A stretch of 64,000 nt of DNA from Mesorhizobium norvegicum (GCF_004919685.1 NZ_SMYZ01000003.1:33816-97815), one strand, 5' to 3'; counted from the first letter of the stretch, positions 17,845 through 27,557 are shown. The notes: generated by a model from the sequence alone, not told the origin. Program-made: numbers and translations.

Positions 17845-18654
17845 ATGATGATCGATCGCCGAAGCCTCATTCTGGCCTCCGTGGCGGCGATGCTGCCATT
17901 GGGAGCATCGGCCGCGCAGCGCTCGCGCCAACCCGCGCCAAAAACCTTCGACTACGGGCCAGCCAAGCTGGACATTTATGCGCCTGATGGTGCAAGCGGC
18001 CTGCCGGTCGTGTTTTTCGTCCATGGCGGCACCTGGCAATTCGGCAAACGCAGCCAGGTCAACGCCAAGCCGACCTTTCTGCTCGCCAACGGCTTTTGCT
18101 TTGTCTCCATCGACTACCGCCTGTTGCCCGAGGCCGACGTCGCCACCCAGGCGGGCGATGTCGAAAAGGCCTATGCCTTTGTGCGCGCCAATATCGCCCA
18201 GCATGGCGGCGACCCCAACCGCATTGTCGGCATGGGCCATTCGGCCGGCTGCCATCTGATTGCATTGACCGGCATGCGCGGCGGGTTGCCTGGCATAGCT
18301 GCGCTCATCCTCGACGACACCAGGGCCTATGATCTTGCAGCGCTTGCCAAAAATGGCGGCATGGTGCGGGCCTATGCGCGTGTGTTTTCCGACCCCTCGC
18401 AATGGGCGGCACTTTCGCCTGCCAGCTATGTCGACGGCCGCAAGCATCCGCCGACCTTCATTGCCTATTCGCGGGCGTCTGGCCGTGGCGAGGATTCGAA
18501 GGCCTTTGCCGAGCGCCTGCGCGCCACCGGCACCAGGGTCACGCTGTTCGACGGCAGCGCCTATACGCACATGTCGATCAATCACGATTTCGGCGAGGAT
18601 GGCGACGCGTTGACCACCGCGGCGCTTGCATTCCTGAAATCGACGGTCGGCTGA
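17845..18654 (+). CDS. Secreted alpha/beta hydrolase
   Basis: A 269-residue alpha/beta-hydrolase of the esterase/lipase (HSL-like, BD-FAE) group. It has an oxyanion-hole HGGTWQFG near residue 57 and the nucleophile elbow GMGHSAGCH near 130. Asp and His of the triad are plausibly in the C-terminal third (YTHMSINHDFGED). The N-terminus MMIDRRSLILASVAAM...ASAAQ is a signal peptide with a twin-Arg-like RR, so it is probably exported. An extended reading upstream to 17803 lacks support. The substrate is unknown. Confidence 0.88.
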   Translation: MMIDRRSLILASVAAMLPLGASAAQRSRQPAPKTFDYGPAKLDIYAPDGASGLPVVFFVHGGTWQFGKRSQVNAKPTFLLANGFCFVSIDYRLLPEADVATQAGDVEKAYAFVRANIAQHGGDPNRIVGMGHSAGCHLIALTGMRGGLPGIAALILDDTRAYDLAALAKNGGMVRAYARVFSDPSQWAALSPASYVDGRKHPPTFIAYSRASGRGEDSKAFAERLRATGTRVTLFDGSAYTHMSINHDFGEDGDALTTAALAFLKSTVG

Positions 18655-18740
18655 TCCCGAGCCTCCGAGGCAGCGGCGTCAGCGCGACTGGATCAGACCA
18701 AAAGCACTGGCGGGATATTGCCGTGCGGACGCCCACAGGT

Positions 18741-18811
18741 GCAAGTGCTCTCTCTGTTTGTTTTGACGCAATTCCGGACGGAAAACCGCTTCACACTTTT
18801 CCTGGAATTGC
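18741..18811. repeat. Palindromic repeat copy 1 (GCAATTCC...GGAATTGC type)
   Basis: The segment includes GCAATTCC at 18768-18775 and GGAATTGC at 18804-18811, bracketing an A/T-rich loop containing ACCGCTTCACACTTTTCC. A longer relative lies at 24573-24702 and shares ACCG(C/T)TTCACACTTTTCC and the outer arms. It sits in the gap upstream of the TPP-enzyme gene. Confidence 0.8.
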
Positions 18812-18839
18812 TCTTCGATCGTCAACAGGAGAGAATTGC

Positions 18840-20393
18840 ATGAATGGCGCCGATGTCCTGTGTGACGTGCTTCTGGCCAACGATGTGACGGTCTGCTTCG
18901 CCAATCCCGGCACGTCCGAAATGCATTTCGTTGCCGCACTTGACCGCAAACCGCAGATGCGTTGCGTGCTTGGCCTGTTCGAGGGTGTGGTGACCGGTGC
19001 CGCCGACGGCTATGCGCGGATGACCGATCGCCCCGCCGCGACGCTGCTGCATACCGGTCCAGGCCTCGCCAATGGCCTCGCCAACATGCACAATGCGCGG
19101 CGCGCGCTGAGCCCGATGATCAACATTGTCGGCGACCATGCGTCTTACCATCTGCCGCTCGATGCGCCGCTCACCAGCGATATAGAGGGCCTTGCGAGGC
19201 CGATGTCGAACTGGGTGCGCCGCATCGGTGGCCCGGACGATGTCGCGCCGGCGACCGAGGCGGCCTTGCGCGCATCGCTGACACCTCCCGGCGTCACGAC
19301 CCTGATCCTGCCGGCGGATGCCGCCTGGGGTGAAGTCGGGGCGGTCTCGGTTGGCAAGGTGAGGCTGGCGCCGCCGCCCGCCGTCGACATGGACGCGGTA
19401 CGCAAGATCGCAGCGGCGATCCGTGCCGCTCCGGGTCGGGCCGGCATGGCCGTTCGCGGGAGGGCCGCACGAGCCGATTCGCTCGCCATCGCCGGGCAGA
19501 TCTCGACGGGCAGCGATGTCCGCCTGTTCAGCGAGGTTCTGATCGCCAGAATGCAGCGCGGACGCGGGCGTGTCGCGCCCACGCGCATCCCCTATCCGGT
19601 CGATGCTGCGACGGCCGTGCTCAGGGATATCGACGTCCTGATCCTGGTCGGCGGGAAGGAACCCGTTGCCTTCTTCGCCTATCCGGGAAAACCGGGGCGG
19701 CTTGTCCGTGAGGGGTGCCAGGTGCTGACGCTGGCCGCCCATGGCAACGATCTGCATGCGGCGCTGGAAGCGCTTCGCGACGAACTCGGCATAAAGCCGT
19801 CGCAACAACAGGTGTTCGCGACCGCTTTCCCCGACGAGGCAACACCGAACGGCAGGCTGACGGAAGATGCCATCGCATTGTCGGTGGCGCGAAGGCTTCC
19901 CGAGGATGCGATCGTCTGCGATGAAGCGATCACCTCGGCGCGGCGCTTCTTCGGCCTGTCCGCCTTTGCCGCGCCGCACGACTACATGATGGGCACAGGC
20001 GGATCGATCGGCGGAGGCATCCCGATGGCGACCGGGGCGGCAATCGCCTGCCCGGACCGCAAGGTGATCAATCTAGAGGCCGATGGCAGCGGCATGTACA
20101 CGGTGCAGGGGCTGTGGACCCAGGCCAGGGAAAAGCTCGACGTGGTGACGATCGTCTTTGCCAACCGAACCTATGCGATCCTGCATGGCGAGATGAAGAA
20201 TGTCGGTGTCGAGGCGATCGGCGAGAACGCCAGGCGTATGCTCGATCTCGACCATCCGTCGCTGGACTGGGTCTCGCTGGCCAAAGGCATGGGCGTGGAA
20301 GCGGCTCGCGCCGATACGTGCGAGCGGTTCGACGCGCTGTTGGACAGCGCGTTGTCGCGGCGCGGGCCGTTCCTCATCGAAGCGGTGCTCTGA
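18840..20393 (+). CDS. Thiamine-diphosphate enzyme, acetolactate synthase large subunit-like
   Basis: A 517-residue ThDP-dependent enzyme of the acetolactate synthase/benzoylformate decarboxylase superfamily. The N-terminal PYR domain carries the catalytic Glu region (ANPGTSEMHFV). A central helical or FAD-like domain follows. The C-terminal PP domain has GGSIGGGIPMATGAA and an EADGSGMYTVQ motif ending in FANRTYAIL. The usual GDG is ADG here, which I believe is typical of an MdlC-like subgroup rather than a defect. There is no neighbouring ilvH, so a role in branched-chain synthesis is unlikely; a 2-oxoacid decarboxylase is possible. The ATG at 18840 was chosen because everything upstream is repeat. 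Confidence 0.85.
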   Translation: MNGADVLCDVLLANDVTVCFANPGTSEMHFVAALDRKPQMRCVLGLFEGVVTGAADGYARMTDRPAATLLHTGPGLANGLANMHNARRALSPMINIVGDHASYHLPLDAPLTSDIEGLARPMSNWVRRIGGPDDVAPATEAALRASLTPPGVTTLILPADAAWGEVGAVSVGKVRLAPPPAVDMDAVRKIAAAIRAAPGRAGMAVRGRAARADSLAIAGQISTGSDVRLFSEVLIARMQRGRGRVAPTRIPYPVDAATAVLRDIDVLILVGGKEPVAFFAYPGKPGRLVREGCQVLTLAAHGNDLHAALEALRDELGIKPSQQQVFATAFPDEATPNGRLTEDAIALSVARRLPEDAIVCDEAITSARRFFGLSAFAAPHDYMMGTGGSIGGGIPMATGAAIACPDRKVINLEADGSGMYTVQGLWTQAREKLDVVTIVFANRTYAILHGEMKNVGVEAIGENARRMLDLDHPSLDWVSLAKGMGVEAARADTCERFDALLDSALSRRGPFLIEAVL

Positions 20394-20421
20394 GCGCGGC
20401 GGAGGTGAGGGCGGGTCTGGC

Positions 20422-20724
20422 CTACCAGCGGGTCTTTTCGCCGGGAGCCGCCGGTTCGATCGCCAGCGCGTGCACGCTTGCCTTCAGTTCGTCGGCAAGC
20501 AATTCGTTGACGGCGCGGTGACGGTCGATGCGGCTCATGCCGGCAAAGGCTGAAGAGACGACGCGGACGCGAAAATGCGTCTCGCCGGTGCCGTCATAGG
20601 CACCGTGATGGTCGGAGCCGTGATGGTGATGGCCGGCATGGAGGTGGCTTTCGTTGATAATGACAAGCCGCTCCGGCGAAAATGCCTTGTTGAGCTTGTC
20701 TTCCATGGTCGTCTGTATGGACAT
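20422..20724 (-). CDS. BolA-family protein
   Basis: A 100-residue BolA/IbaG-type protein. BolA proteins bind [2Fe-2S] clusters with monothiol glutaredoxins and affect envelope and iron homeostasis. The conserved core (LVIINESHLHAGH, THFRVRVVSSAFAGMSRIDRHRAVNELLADEL) is clear, interrupted by a His-rich insertion HHHHGSDHHG around residue 32. The start at 20724 has a GGGAGA site six bases upstream. It is divergent from the J-domain protein gene, an arrangement common in Rhizobiales. Confidence 0.95.
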   Translation of the reverse strand: MSIQTTMEDKLNKAFSPERLVIINESHLHAGHHHHGSDHHGAYDGTGETHFRVRVVSSAFAGMSRIDRHRAVNELLADELKASVHALAIEPAAPGEKTRW

Positions 20725-20914
20725 CGTCGTCTCCCTTCACCACATATGGTCGGCGTGTCAGCCCGCAAAACCGGAATCGGTTTCCGCAAAAGCCGCTGCC
20801 GCGCAACAAAATCCGCCATTCGCCTGCTTTATGCCGCGATTCAGCGGTTAGGGCGATGATCTCGAAAATGTCAATTCTTGTTTCGCATCTGCGAACGCCC
20901 CATAAATGGGTTAG

Positions 20915-21535
20915 ATGAAGCCGTACCCCAAATATTTCGAGAAGATTCGCGTCCGCCCCGACAAGGACGCGGAGCTGAAGTCGCACTCGCCGATTTGCCA
21001 GTGGGACGGCTGCAAGGAAGCGGGCACTCATCGTGCGCCGGTCGGGCGCATGAAGGAGGGCGAGTATTTCCGCTTCTGCTTCGACCATGTGCGCGAGTAC
21101 AACAAGGGCTTCAACTATTTTTCCGGCGTGCCGGACACCGAGGTCGCGCGCTTCCAGAAGGAAGCGATGACCGGTCACCGGCCGACCTGGAAGATGGGCG
21201 TCAACGGCGCCTCGACGCGTTCGTCGCCGGATATGGCGCAGCTGCGCTCCGGCCGCGCCGGCTACTACAACCGCATGCGCGACCCCTTCGACCTGTTCAA
21301 GGGGCCGAAGGATCCGCGCGAGGCGCGCGAGCGCAAGGCCAAGCCGCTTGAGGCCAAGGCGCTGGAAACGCTTGGCCTTGATACAAAGGCGACTGGCAAG
21401 GAAATCAAGGCGCGCTATAAGGAACTGGTGAAACTCCACCATCCGGATGCGAATGGTGGCGACAGAGGTTCGGAAGACCGGTTCCGCGATGTGCTGCAGG
21501 CCTATCGCGTGCTCAAACAGGCGGGCCTGTGCTGA
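20915..21535 (+). CDS. J-domain protein (DnaJ-like co-chaperone)
   Basis: The protein has 206 residues, with a C-terminal J domain from about residue 145 to 206 that carries the HPD triad (KLHHPDANGGDRG). J domains stimulate the ATPase of DnaK-type chaperones. The N-terminal 140 residues have Cys and His (SPICQWDGCKEAGTHRAPVG, FCFDHVREYNKGFNYF) in a small zinc-finger-like arrangement. It lies directly upstream of cobS, with 120 bp between, a pairing I recall from other Rhizobiales. Confidence 0.95.
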   Translation: MKPYPKYFEKIRVRPDKDAELKSHSPICQWDGCKEAGTHRAPVGRMKEGEYFRFCFDHVREYNKGFNYFSGVPDTEVARFQKEAMTGHRPTWKMGVNGASTRSSPDMAQLRSGRAGYYNRMRDPFDLFKGPKDPREARERKAKPLEAKALETLGLDTKATGKEIKARYKELVKLHHPDANGGDRGSEDRFRDVLQAYRVLKQAGLC

Positions 21536-21658
21536 GCGACCATACGGTTCGTGTCGTTTTCCAACTTTCATAAGGTTGGAAAAGGCTCTAAGACCGCCCC
21601 CGGACAAAATCGATTGCCGGCGAAATCAGGGGTTTCGCCCGTGGAGACGTTGAGAGAT

Positions 21659-22645
21659 ATGAACAAGGTCGATCGTGACATCGCCAACCTGCCCGACACA
21701 ACGGTGTCGGTGAAGGAAAAATTCGGCTTCGAGTCCAAGATGGTGGTGCCGGCCTATTCGGTGACATCAGAGCATGTGCCCGACATCGATCCGGACTATC
21801 TGTTCGACAAGAACACGACGATGGCGATCCTTGCGGGCTTTGCCTACAACCGCCGCGTCATGGTGTCGGGCTATCACGGCACCGGCAAGTCGACCCATAT
21901 CGAACAGGTCGCCGCCCGCCTCAACTGGCCCTGCGTGCGCGTCAATCTCGACAGCCATGTCAGCCGTATCGATCTCGTCGGCAAGGACGCGATCGTCGTC
22001 AAGGACGGCTTGCAGATCACCGAATTCCGCGACGGTATCCTGCCCTGGGCCTATCAGCACAATGTCGCGCTGTGCTTCGACGAGTACGATGCCGGCCGCC
22101 CGGACGTGATGTTCGTCATCCAGCGCGTGCTGGAATCGTCGGGCCGGCTGACGCTGCTCGACCAGAGCCGGGTCATCCGTCCACATCCGGCCTTCCGGCT
22201 GTTCTCGACCGCCAACACGGTCGGCCTCGGCGACACCACGGGCCTCTATCACGGCACCCAGCAGATCAACCAGGCGCAGATGGACCGCTGGTCGATCGTC
22301 ACCACGCTGAACTACCTGCCGCACGACAATGAAGTCGCCATCGTGCTGGCCAAGGCCAAGCACTATCGCGACGCCAAGGGCAAGGAGATCGTCAACAAGA
22401 TGGTGCGCGTCGCCGACATGACGCGTTCGGCCTTCATCAATGGCGATCTGTCGACCGTGATGAGCCCGCGTACCGTCATCACCTGGGCCGAGAATGCCGA
22501 GATCTTCGGCAATATCGGCATGGCGTTCCGGCTGACCTTCCTCAACAAGTGCGACGAACTGGAACGCTCGGTGGTTGCGGAGTTCTACCAGCGCGCCTTC
22601 GGCGAGGATCTGCCGGAGAGCGCCGCCAACGTGGTGCTGGGTTAA
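21659..22645 (+). CDS. cobS: Cobaltochelatase subunit CobS
   Basis: This 328-residue AAA+ ATPase is the CobS subunit of the aerobic cobaltochelatase. With CobT and CobN it inserts Co2+ into hydrogenobyrinic acid a,c-diamide during cobalamin synthesis. Walker [14 protein letters not shown] (about 74-86) and Walker [11 protein letters not shown] are conserved. The N-terminus [13 protein letters not shown] is the family form, and the frame upstream to 21551 is not needed. cobT follows after 11 bp; cobN is not in this window. Confidence 0.97.
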   Translation: MNKVDRDIANLPDTTVSVKEKFGFESKMVVPAYSVTSEHVPDIDPDYLFDKNTTMAILAGFAYNRRVMVSGYHGTGKSTHIEQVAARLNWPCVRVNLDSHVSRIDLVGKDAIVVKDGLQITEFRDGILPWAYQHNVALCFDEYDAGRPDVMFVIQRVLESSGRLTLLDQSRVIRPHPAFRLFSTANTVGLGDTTGLYHGTQQINQAQMDRWSIVTTLNYLPHDNEVAIVLAKAKHYRDAKGKEIVNKMVRVADMTRSAFINGDLSTVMSPRTVITWAENAEIFGNIGMAFRLTFLNKCDELERSVVAEFYQRAFGEDLPESAANVVLG

Positions 22646-22656
22646 GCGGAGCCTCG

Positions 22657-24555
22657 ATGGCGGGTCCGGGCGACAACACGCGCAACAAGTCGAAGACGGG
22701 GTCTGAAGCCGACAGCTTCAAGCGCGCCGTCACCGTCTGCATGCGCGCCATCGCCGGCGACAAGGAACTCGAAGTCGGCTTCGCCAAGGACAGGCCGGCA
22801 CTCGCCGGCAGCCGGGCGCGTTTGCCCGAACTGCCGAAGAAGGCGTCGAAGACCGACATTGCGATCACCCGCGGCCTCGGCGATTCCATGGCACTGAAGC
22901 GCGCCTGCCACGACGCGCGCATCCACACCAAGCTGGCGCCGGAAGGCAAGGCGGCCCGCGCCATCTATGACGCGGTCGAGCAGGCCCGTGTCGAGGCGAT
23001 CGGCTCACGCGCCATGCAGGGCGTCGCTAACAACATCGGCTCGATGCTGGAGGACAAATACGCCAAGGCCAATCTCGTCGACGTCAAGGACAAGGCCGAC
23101 GCGCCGATCGAAGAAGCGCTGGCGCTTATGGTGCGCGAGAAGCTGACCGGCCGGCCGGTCCCGAAAAGCGGCGAGCGGCTGGTCGAACTCTGGCGCCCCT
23201 GGGTAGAGGAAAAGGCCAAGGCCGATCTCGACGGCCTCTCGGCAAAGCTCGGCGACCAGCAGGCCTTCGCACGGGTTGTGCGCGACATGCTCGCCTCCAT
23301 GGAAATGGCCGAGGAGCTCGGCGACGACCAGGAGACGGAAGACTCCGAGGACAATGACGACAACCAGCCGCAAGGCGAGGAGCAGAGCGAGGAGGGCGGC
23401 GAAGAGGATTCCGGCTCCGAGCAGTCGCAATCCGAGGATGCCGAAGCGTCGGCCGATGACGAGCAGTCGGCCGAGACGGAAGCGTCCGACGCTACCGCCG
23501 ACGATCTGTCCGACGATGACGACGCCGATGCCGAAACGCCGGGCGAGGCGCGCCGCAATGACAATCCCTTCACCAATCTGCCGAAGGAAATCGACTACAA
23601 GGTCTTCACCACCGCTTTCGACGAGACGGTCGGCGCCGAGGAGCTTTGCGAAGAAGAAGAGCTCGACCGGCTGCGCGCCTTCCTCGACAAGCAGCTTGCC
23701 AATCTGTCCGGCGTCGTCGGGCGGCTGGCCAACCGGCTGCAGCGCCGGCTGATGGCGCAGCAGAACCGCTCCTGGGATTTCGACCTGGAAGAGGGTTACC
23801 TCGACCCGGCACGGCTGGTGCGCGTCGTCATCGATCCGATGCAGCCGCTGTCGTTCAAGCAGGAGCGCGACACCAAATTCCGCGACACGGTGGTGACGCT
23901 GGTGCTTGACAATTCCGGCTCGATGCGCGGCCGGCCGATCACGGTCGCCGCCACCTGCGCCGACATATTGGCGCGCACGCTGGAGCGCTGCGGTGTATCG
24001 GTCGAGATCCTCGGCTTCACCACCCGGGCCTGGAAGGGCGGGCAAGCGCGCGAGAAATGGTTGAAGGACGGCAAGCCGCCGAACCCCGGCCGGCTCAACG
24101 ATTTGCGCCACATCATCTACAAGTCGGCTGACCATCCGTGGCGGCGGGCGCGGCGCAATCTCGGCCTGATGATGCGCGAAGGCCTGCTCAAGGAAAACAT
24201 CGACGGCGAGGCGCTGCTGTGGGCGCACAACCGGCTGATTGCCCGGCCGGAGCAGCGCAAGATCCTGATGATGATCTCGGACGGCGCGCCGGTCGACGAT
24301 TCGACGCTGTCGGTCAATCCGGGCAACTATCTAGAACGCCATCTGCGCGCCGTCATCGAGCTGATCGAGACGCGTTCGCCGGTGGAACTGCTGGCCATCG
24401 GCATCGGCCATGACGTCACGCGCTATTACAGGCGCGCCGTCACCATCGTCGATGCCGAGGAACTGGCCGGCGCCATGACCGAGCAACTGGCTTCGCTGTT
24501 CGCCGAGGAGAGCGCCAAGGACACGCGGCGCGGCGGCATGCGGCGCGCCGGATGA
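22657..24555 (+). CDS. cobT: Cobaltochelatase subunit CobT
   Basis: This 632-residue CobT pairs with CobS to form the chaperone-like ring that drives cobalt insertion by CobN. It has an N-terminal helical domain, a long acidic low-complexity segment (about 215-330, rich in Asp/Glu/Ser) and a C-terminal von Willebrand A domain with MIDAS motif [11 protein letters not shown] near 415 and a later DGAPVDDS. Its stop overlaps the start of the next gene (ATGA), so the phytase-like protein gene is translationally coupled. Confidence 0.97.
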   Translation: MAGPGDNTRNKSKTGSEADSFKRAVTVCMRAIAGDKELEVGFAKDRPALAGSRARLPELPKKASKTDIAITRGLGDSMALKRACHDARIHTKLAPEGKAARAIYDAVEQARVEAIGSRAMQGVANNIGSMLEDKYAKANLVDVKDKADAPIEEALALMVREKLTGRPVPKSGERLVELWRPWVEEKAKADLDGLSAKLGDQQAFARVVRDMLASMEMAEELGDDQETEDSEDNDDNQPQGEEQSEEGGEEDSGSEQSQSEDAEASADDEQSAETEASDATADDLSDDDDADAETPGEARRNDNPFTNLPKEIDYKVFTTAFDETVGAEELCEEEELDRLRAFLDKQLANLSGVVGRLANRLQRRLMAQQNRSWDFDLEEGYLDPARLVRVVIDPMQPLSFKQERDTKFRDTVVTLVLDNSGSMRGRPITVAATCADILARTLERCGVSVEILGFTTRAWKGGQAREKWLKDGKPPNPGRLNDLRHIIYKSADHPWRRARRNLGLMMREGLLKENIDGEALLWAHNRLIARPEQRKILMMISDGAPVDDSTLSVNPGNYLERHLRAVIELIETRSPVELLAIGIGHDVTRYYRRAVTIVDAEELAGAMTEQLASLFAEESAKDTRRGGMRRAG

Positions 24556-25706
24556 TCTTCTCGCGCGGCGAATCTAGAGCGGTTCATCATTTCACGGAAA
24601 TGCCGAACCGTTCTAACTCTTTGTTCTTACGCAATTCCCAAGGGAAAGCGCTATGCGCTTTTCCCGGGAAAACCGTTTCACACTTTTCCTGGAATTGCTT
24701 TAGGCAGACGCTTCTCGCCGCCATCGCCCTATTTGCCGGCGTGGCTTCGGCGGCAGGCGGTTCGGCTGAGTCCAGCTCGGCCGAACCGGTCGAAGTCTCG
24801 GCCCGCCCGATCACCGAATTCCACATTGGCCATGCCGACAAGCAGTTCGGCACGCTCGAATTCGTCGGCGGGCTGGAGATGACCTCGCCGACGCGCGATT
24901 TCGGTGCGCTGTCGGCGTTCCGTTTTCTGAAAGCCGGCGGCGATTTCGTCGGCGTTGCCGACGCCGGCTTCTGGTTCTTCGGCACGGTGGTCCGCGACGC
25001 CGACAAGCGGCCGTCCGGCATCCAGAATTTCCGCATGCAGCAGTTGGTCGACGAGACCGGCCGGCCGATCGACAAGAAATGGGAGGTCGATGCCGAAGGC
25101 CTCGCGGTCAAGGACGGCATCGCCACCGTCGGCTTCGAGCGCAACCACCGCGTCGCCCAGTTCAAGATCGACCCGGCCGACATGAAGGCGCCGTTCAAGC
25201 AGCTGGATTTCGTGGTTCCGGCCCGGGAGTTGCGCCAGAATCGCGGCTTCGAGACCGTCACCCACGCCAGTGCCAACGGCCAGCATCAGGGTGGTCTGGT
25301 CGTGGTCTCCGAGAAGAGCCTCGACAAGGCCGGCAACATCTATGCTGCCATCATCGAAGGGCCGCACAAGGGCGTCTTCACCGTCAAGCGCAACGGCGAT
25401 TTCGACATCACCGACGGCGCCTTCCTGCCGGATGGCGATCTGCTGCTTCTGGAGCGCAGCTTCTCGATGGCCCGCGGCGTCAAGATGCGGCTGCGGCGCA
25501 TCTATGGCGAAAGCGTCGAGAAAGGCGCTGTCGCCGACGGACCGGTGCTGCTGGAGGCCGACATGGGCTACCAGATCGACAATATGGAAGGGCTCGACGT
25601 CTGGACCCGCGACGACGGCGCGCTGATGGTGTCGCTGATCTCCGACGACAATCACTCGATCCTGCAGCGCAACCTCTATCTGGAATTCATCCTGCACCAG
25701 GATTGA
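24552..25706 (+). CDS. Secreted phytase-like/esterase-like protein with repeat-encoded N-terminus
   Basis: A 384-residue protein whose residues 75-380 match the 'esterase-like activity of phytase' domain, a beta-propeller-like fold in exported proteins. The start ATG overlaps the cobT stop. Residues 1-7 (MIFSRGE) are followed by about 43 residues encoded by a palindromic repeat (24573-24702), and only then by a signal-peptide core ([20 protein letters not shown]). This suggests that the repeat inserted in frame between start and signal core; translation from the internal ATG at 24600 is an alternative. Export may be weakened. The substrate is unknown. Confidence 0.85.
   Translation: MIFSRGESRAVHHFTEMPNRSNSLFLRNSQGKALCAFPGKTVSHFSWNCFRQTLLAAIALFAGVASAAGGSAESSSAEPVEVSARPITEFHIGHADKQFGTLEFVGGLEMTSPTRDFGALSAFRFLKAGGDFVGVADAGFWFFGTVVRDADKRPSGIQNFRMQQLVDETGRPIDKKWEVDAEGLAVKDGIATVGFERNHRVAQFKIDPADMKAPFKQLDFVVPARELRQNRGFETVTHASANGQHQGGLVVVSEKSLDKAGNIYAAIIEGPHKGVFTVKRNGDFDITDGAFLPDGDLLLLERSFSMARGVKMRLRRIYGESVEKGAVADGPVLLEADMGYQIDNMEGLDVWTRDDGALMVSLISDDNHSILQRNLYLEFILHQD
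24573..24702. repeat. Palindromic repeat copy 2, within a coding region
   Basis: The element has two nested dyads: AGAGCGGTTC against GAACCGTTCT at its left, and GCAATTCC against GGAATTGC at its right, enclosing CGCTATGCGC. The right part matches the copy at 18741-18811. It lies inside the open reading frame of the phytase-like gene and stays in frame without stops. Confidence 0.85.
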
Positions 25707-25794
25707 GCGTTCATAAGATCCGCCTGATTGCCCGCTTGCCGGAGGTTGTGCGCTCGTTTCTCTGTCCCTGTTTTTGCAGCGACCGCGCGTTTCA

Positions 25795-25957
25795 TCAGCG
25801 GCTTCCCCCCTCCGTCGCTGCTTCGCAGCGCCACCTCTCCCCCCTCCGGAGGGAGAGGAAGGGCGCCAGCCGGCATTAAGCTCGCGCCTTTCCTCTACCC
25901 CGTCGATCGGGGGAGAGGTGTCGAGCGAAGCTCGACGGAGTGGGGGTCGACTGCTCA
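25795..25957. repeat. Two inverted copies of a C-rich intergenic repeat
   Basis: The left copy (about 25801-25860) contains GTCGCTGCTTCGCAGCG and CCTCTCCCCCCTCCGGAGGG. The right copy (about 25885-25957) is a diverged version in the opposite orientation with CCTCTACCCC, GGGGGAGAGG and TCGAGCGAAGCTCGA. Each holds its own small hairpins, and together they form a large imperfect inverted repeat. With its flanks it fills the 325-bp gap before the arsR-like gene; no gene was seen there. Confidence 0.75.
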
Positions 25958-25995
25958 TCGCTCGACTTGAGCTCCTCAAACACTTTAGCCTGGAC

Positions 25996-26024
25996 TTGAC
26001 AATTGGCACGATCGCTGCAATACT
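25996..26024 (+). promoter_or_regulatory. Sigma-70 promoter of the arsR-SRPBCC operon
   Basis: TTGACA at 25996-26001 and AATACT at 26019-26024 are separated by 17 bp. The ATG at 26032 lies only eight bases beyond the -10 box, so the transcript probably starts at or next to the start codon. No Shine-Dalgarno sequence is present. Confidence 0.7.
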
Positions 26025-26031
26025 CAAGTCC

Positions 26032-26400
26032 ATGCTTAACTATTCCGAGATCGACAGCATCCTTCGCGCTCTTGTCGAGCCGACACGCCGACAGATCCTG
26101 GAAAGGTTGAGCCGCGGACCGGCCACTGTCAGCCAGCTGGCGGAGCCGTTCGGCATGACATTCGCGGCAGTCCTGCAACATCTGCAGACGCTGGAGGCCT
26201 GCGGGCTGATCCGCAGCGAAAAGATCGGGCGGGTGCGCACCTGCCGGATCGAGCCGGGCGGGCTTGCTCCGCTCGCCGACTGGATTACCGAACGCCGCAT
26301 ACCGGCGGAACGCCACCTCGACCGGCTCGGCCAGATCCTGGCCGAGACAGACCAATCCCCCAAGAAAAATCAGGACCAGGAAAAGGACGAGCAGCAATGA
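26032..26400 (+). CDS. ArsR-family transcriptional regulator
   Basis: A 122-residue winged-helix repressor of the ArsR type (LRALVEPTRRQILERL, ATVSQLAEPFGMTFAAVLQHLQTLEACGLI). There are no Cys pairs for metal sensing. It belongs to the ArsR subgroup encoded next to SRPBCC/AHSA1 proteins, with which it shares a four-base stop/start overlap, so it probably autoregulates the pair. The frame runs upstream through the repeats to 25774, but the promoter at 25996 fixes the start at 26032. The C-terminal tail is rich in Lys/Gln/Asp. Confidence 0.92.
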   Translation: MLNYSEIDSILRALVEPTRRQILERLSRGPATVSQLAEPFGMTFAAVLQHLQTLEACGLIRSEKIGRVRTCRIEPGGLAPLADWITERRIPAERHLDRLGQILAETDQSPKKNQDQEKDEQQ

Positions 26401-26885
26401 ACCAGATCGCCCCCGTCAAAGACGAGCATTCCGTCATCCACTCCACCTTCACCATCGAGCGGACCTATCCACAATCGCCGGCCCAAGTCTTCCATGCCTT
26501 CGCCGACAAGGCGACCGTGCGGCGCTGGCGGGTCGAAGGCGATGGTTTTGCCATCGCCGAATTCAGCTTCGACTTCCGCATCGGCGGTGGCGAGGTGTCG
26601 CGATTCAGCTATGCCGGCGGTCCGGAGGTCAGGCTCGACGCGCAGTTCCAGGATATCGTTCCCGACCAGCGCATCGTGTTTTCATACCGCATGGCAATCG
26701 GGCCACAGCCGATGTCGGCATCCCTTACCACTGTCGAGCTGACACCCTCAGGCAATGGCACGCGGCTGACCTACACCGAGCAGGGCGCGTTTTTCGACGG
26801 TGTCGATTCCGCCAAGGGGCGGGAAGAGGGAACCCGTGGACTGCTGGAAGCCCTTGCTGCGGATCTTCAGAAGTCAGGATCGTGA
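26397..26885 (+). CDS. SRPBCC/AHSA1-family protein
   Basis: A 162-residue START-like protein of the AHSA1 (activator of Hsp90 ATPase homologue 1) branch of SRPBCC, beginning its domain at FTIERTYPQSPAQVFHAFAD and ending with YTEQGAFFDGVDSAKGREEG. Such proteins bind hydrophobic ligands. Coupling to the ArsR gene suggests a ligand-responsive pair. Its last 12 bases overlap the convergent SpeE-like gene. Confidence 0.92.
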   Translation: MNQIAPVKDEHSVIHSTFTIERTYPQSPAQVFHAFADKATVRRWRVEGDGFAIAEFSFDFRIGGGEVSRFSYAGGPEVRLDAQFQDIVPDQRIVFSYRMAIGPQPMSASLTTVELTPSGNGTRLTYTEQGAFFDGVDSAKGREEGTRGLLEALAADLQKSGS

Positions 26886-27554
26886 GCCGTTGGCGGCGAT
26901 CCAGATGACATGGCGCGCGCCGCGCTTGCCGTTGGCGCGCGTGTTGACCTCTTCGACCGTGAAGCCTGCCTGCTTCAGGCGCCGCGTGAAGCCGCTGTCG
27001 GGGCCTTGCGACCAGACCGCCAGCACACCACCCGGCTTCAGCGCGGCGCGTGCGGCACTGAGGCCCTGCAGGCTGTAAAGCGCATCGTTGGATTTATGGA
27101 CGATGCCTTCCGGGCCGTTGTCGACGTCGAGCAGGATGGCGTCCCAGGCTGCGGGCTCAGACCGTATCAACTGCCCGACATCGGTTTCCTGGATGGTGAC
27201 GCGCGGATCGTCGAGACAGCCGCCAAAGATTTCGGCCATCGGGCCGCGCGCCCAGGCGACGACCGCCGGCACCAGTTCGGCGACGACGATGCCGGCATCA
27301 GTGCCGAGTTCAGCGAGTGCGGCGCGCAGCGTAAAACCCATGCCAAGGCCACCGATCAGGATTCTTGGCTGCCGACGGCCGGCAATCCGCTCGCATGACA
27401 GTTTTGCCAGCGCTTCCTCGGAACCGCTGAGACGGCTGTTCATCAGCTCGTTGGTGCCCAGCATGATCGAGAATTCGGAACCGCGCCGCTTGAGGCGAAG
27501 TTCTTGTGCGCCGTCTGGGGTCTTTGCAGAGTCTAGCTGAACCCAGGGAAGCAC
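26874..27554 (-). CDS. Spermidine synthase-like methyltransferase-fold protein
   Basis: A 226-residue Rossmann-fold protein with a SAM/dcSAM-binding glycine motif LIGGLGMGFTLRAAL (about 66-80), a later acidic pair VVAELVPAVV, and a conserved DVDNGPEG. These resemble SpeE-type aminopropyltransferases but without the full N-terminal domain. It may be a methyltransferase rather than a polyamine enzyme. It is three bases downstream of yhhQ on the same strand and overlaps the SRPBCC gene at its 3' end. Confidence 0.85.
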   Translation of the reverse strand: MLPWVQLDSAKTPDGAQELRLKRRGSEFSIMLGTNELMNSRLSGSEEALAKLSCERIAGRRQPRILIGGLGMGFTLRAALAELGTDAGIVVAELVPAVVAWARGPMAEIFGGCLDDPRVTIQETDVGQLIRSEPAAWDAILLDVDNGPEGIVHKSNDALYSLQGLSAARAALKPGGVLAVWSQGPDSGFTRRLKQAGFTVEEVNTRANGKRGARHVIWIAANGSRS

Positions 27555-27557
27555 GGC

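Noticed and set aside
18840..20393. TPP enzyme as inactive because the GDG motif is ADG
   Set aside because: The same change seems common in this subgroup, and the rest of the TPP site and the catalytic Glu region are intact.
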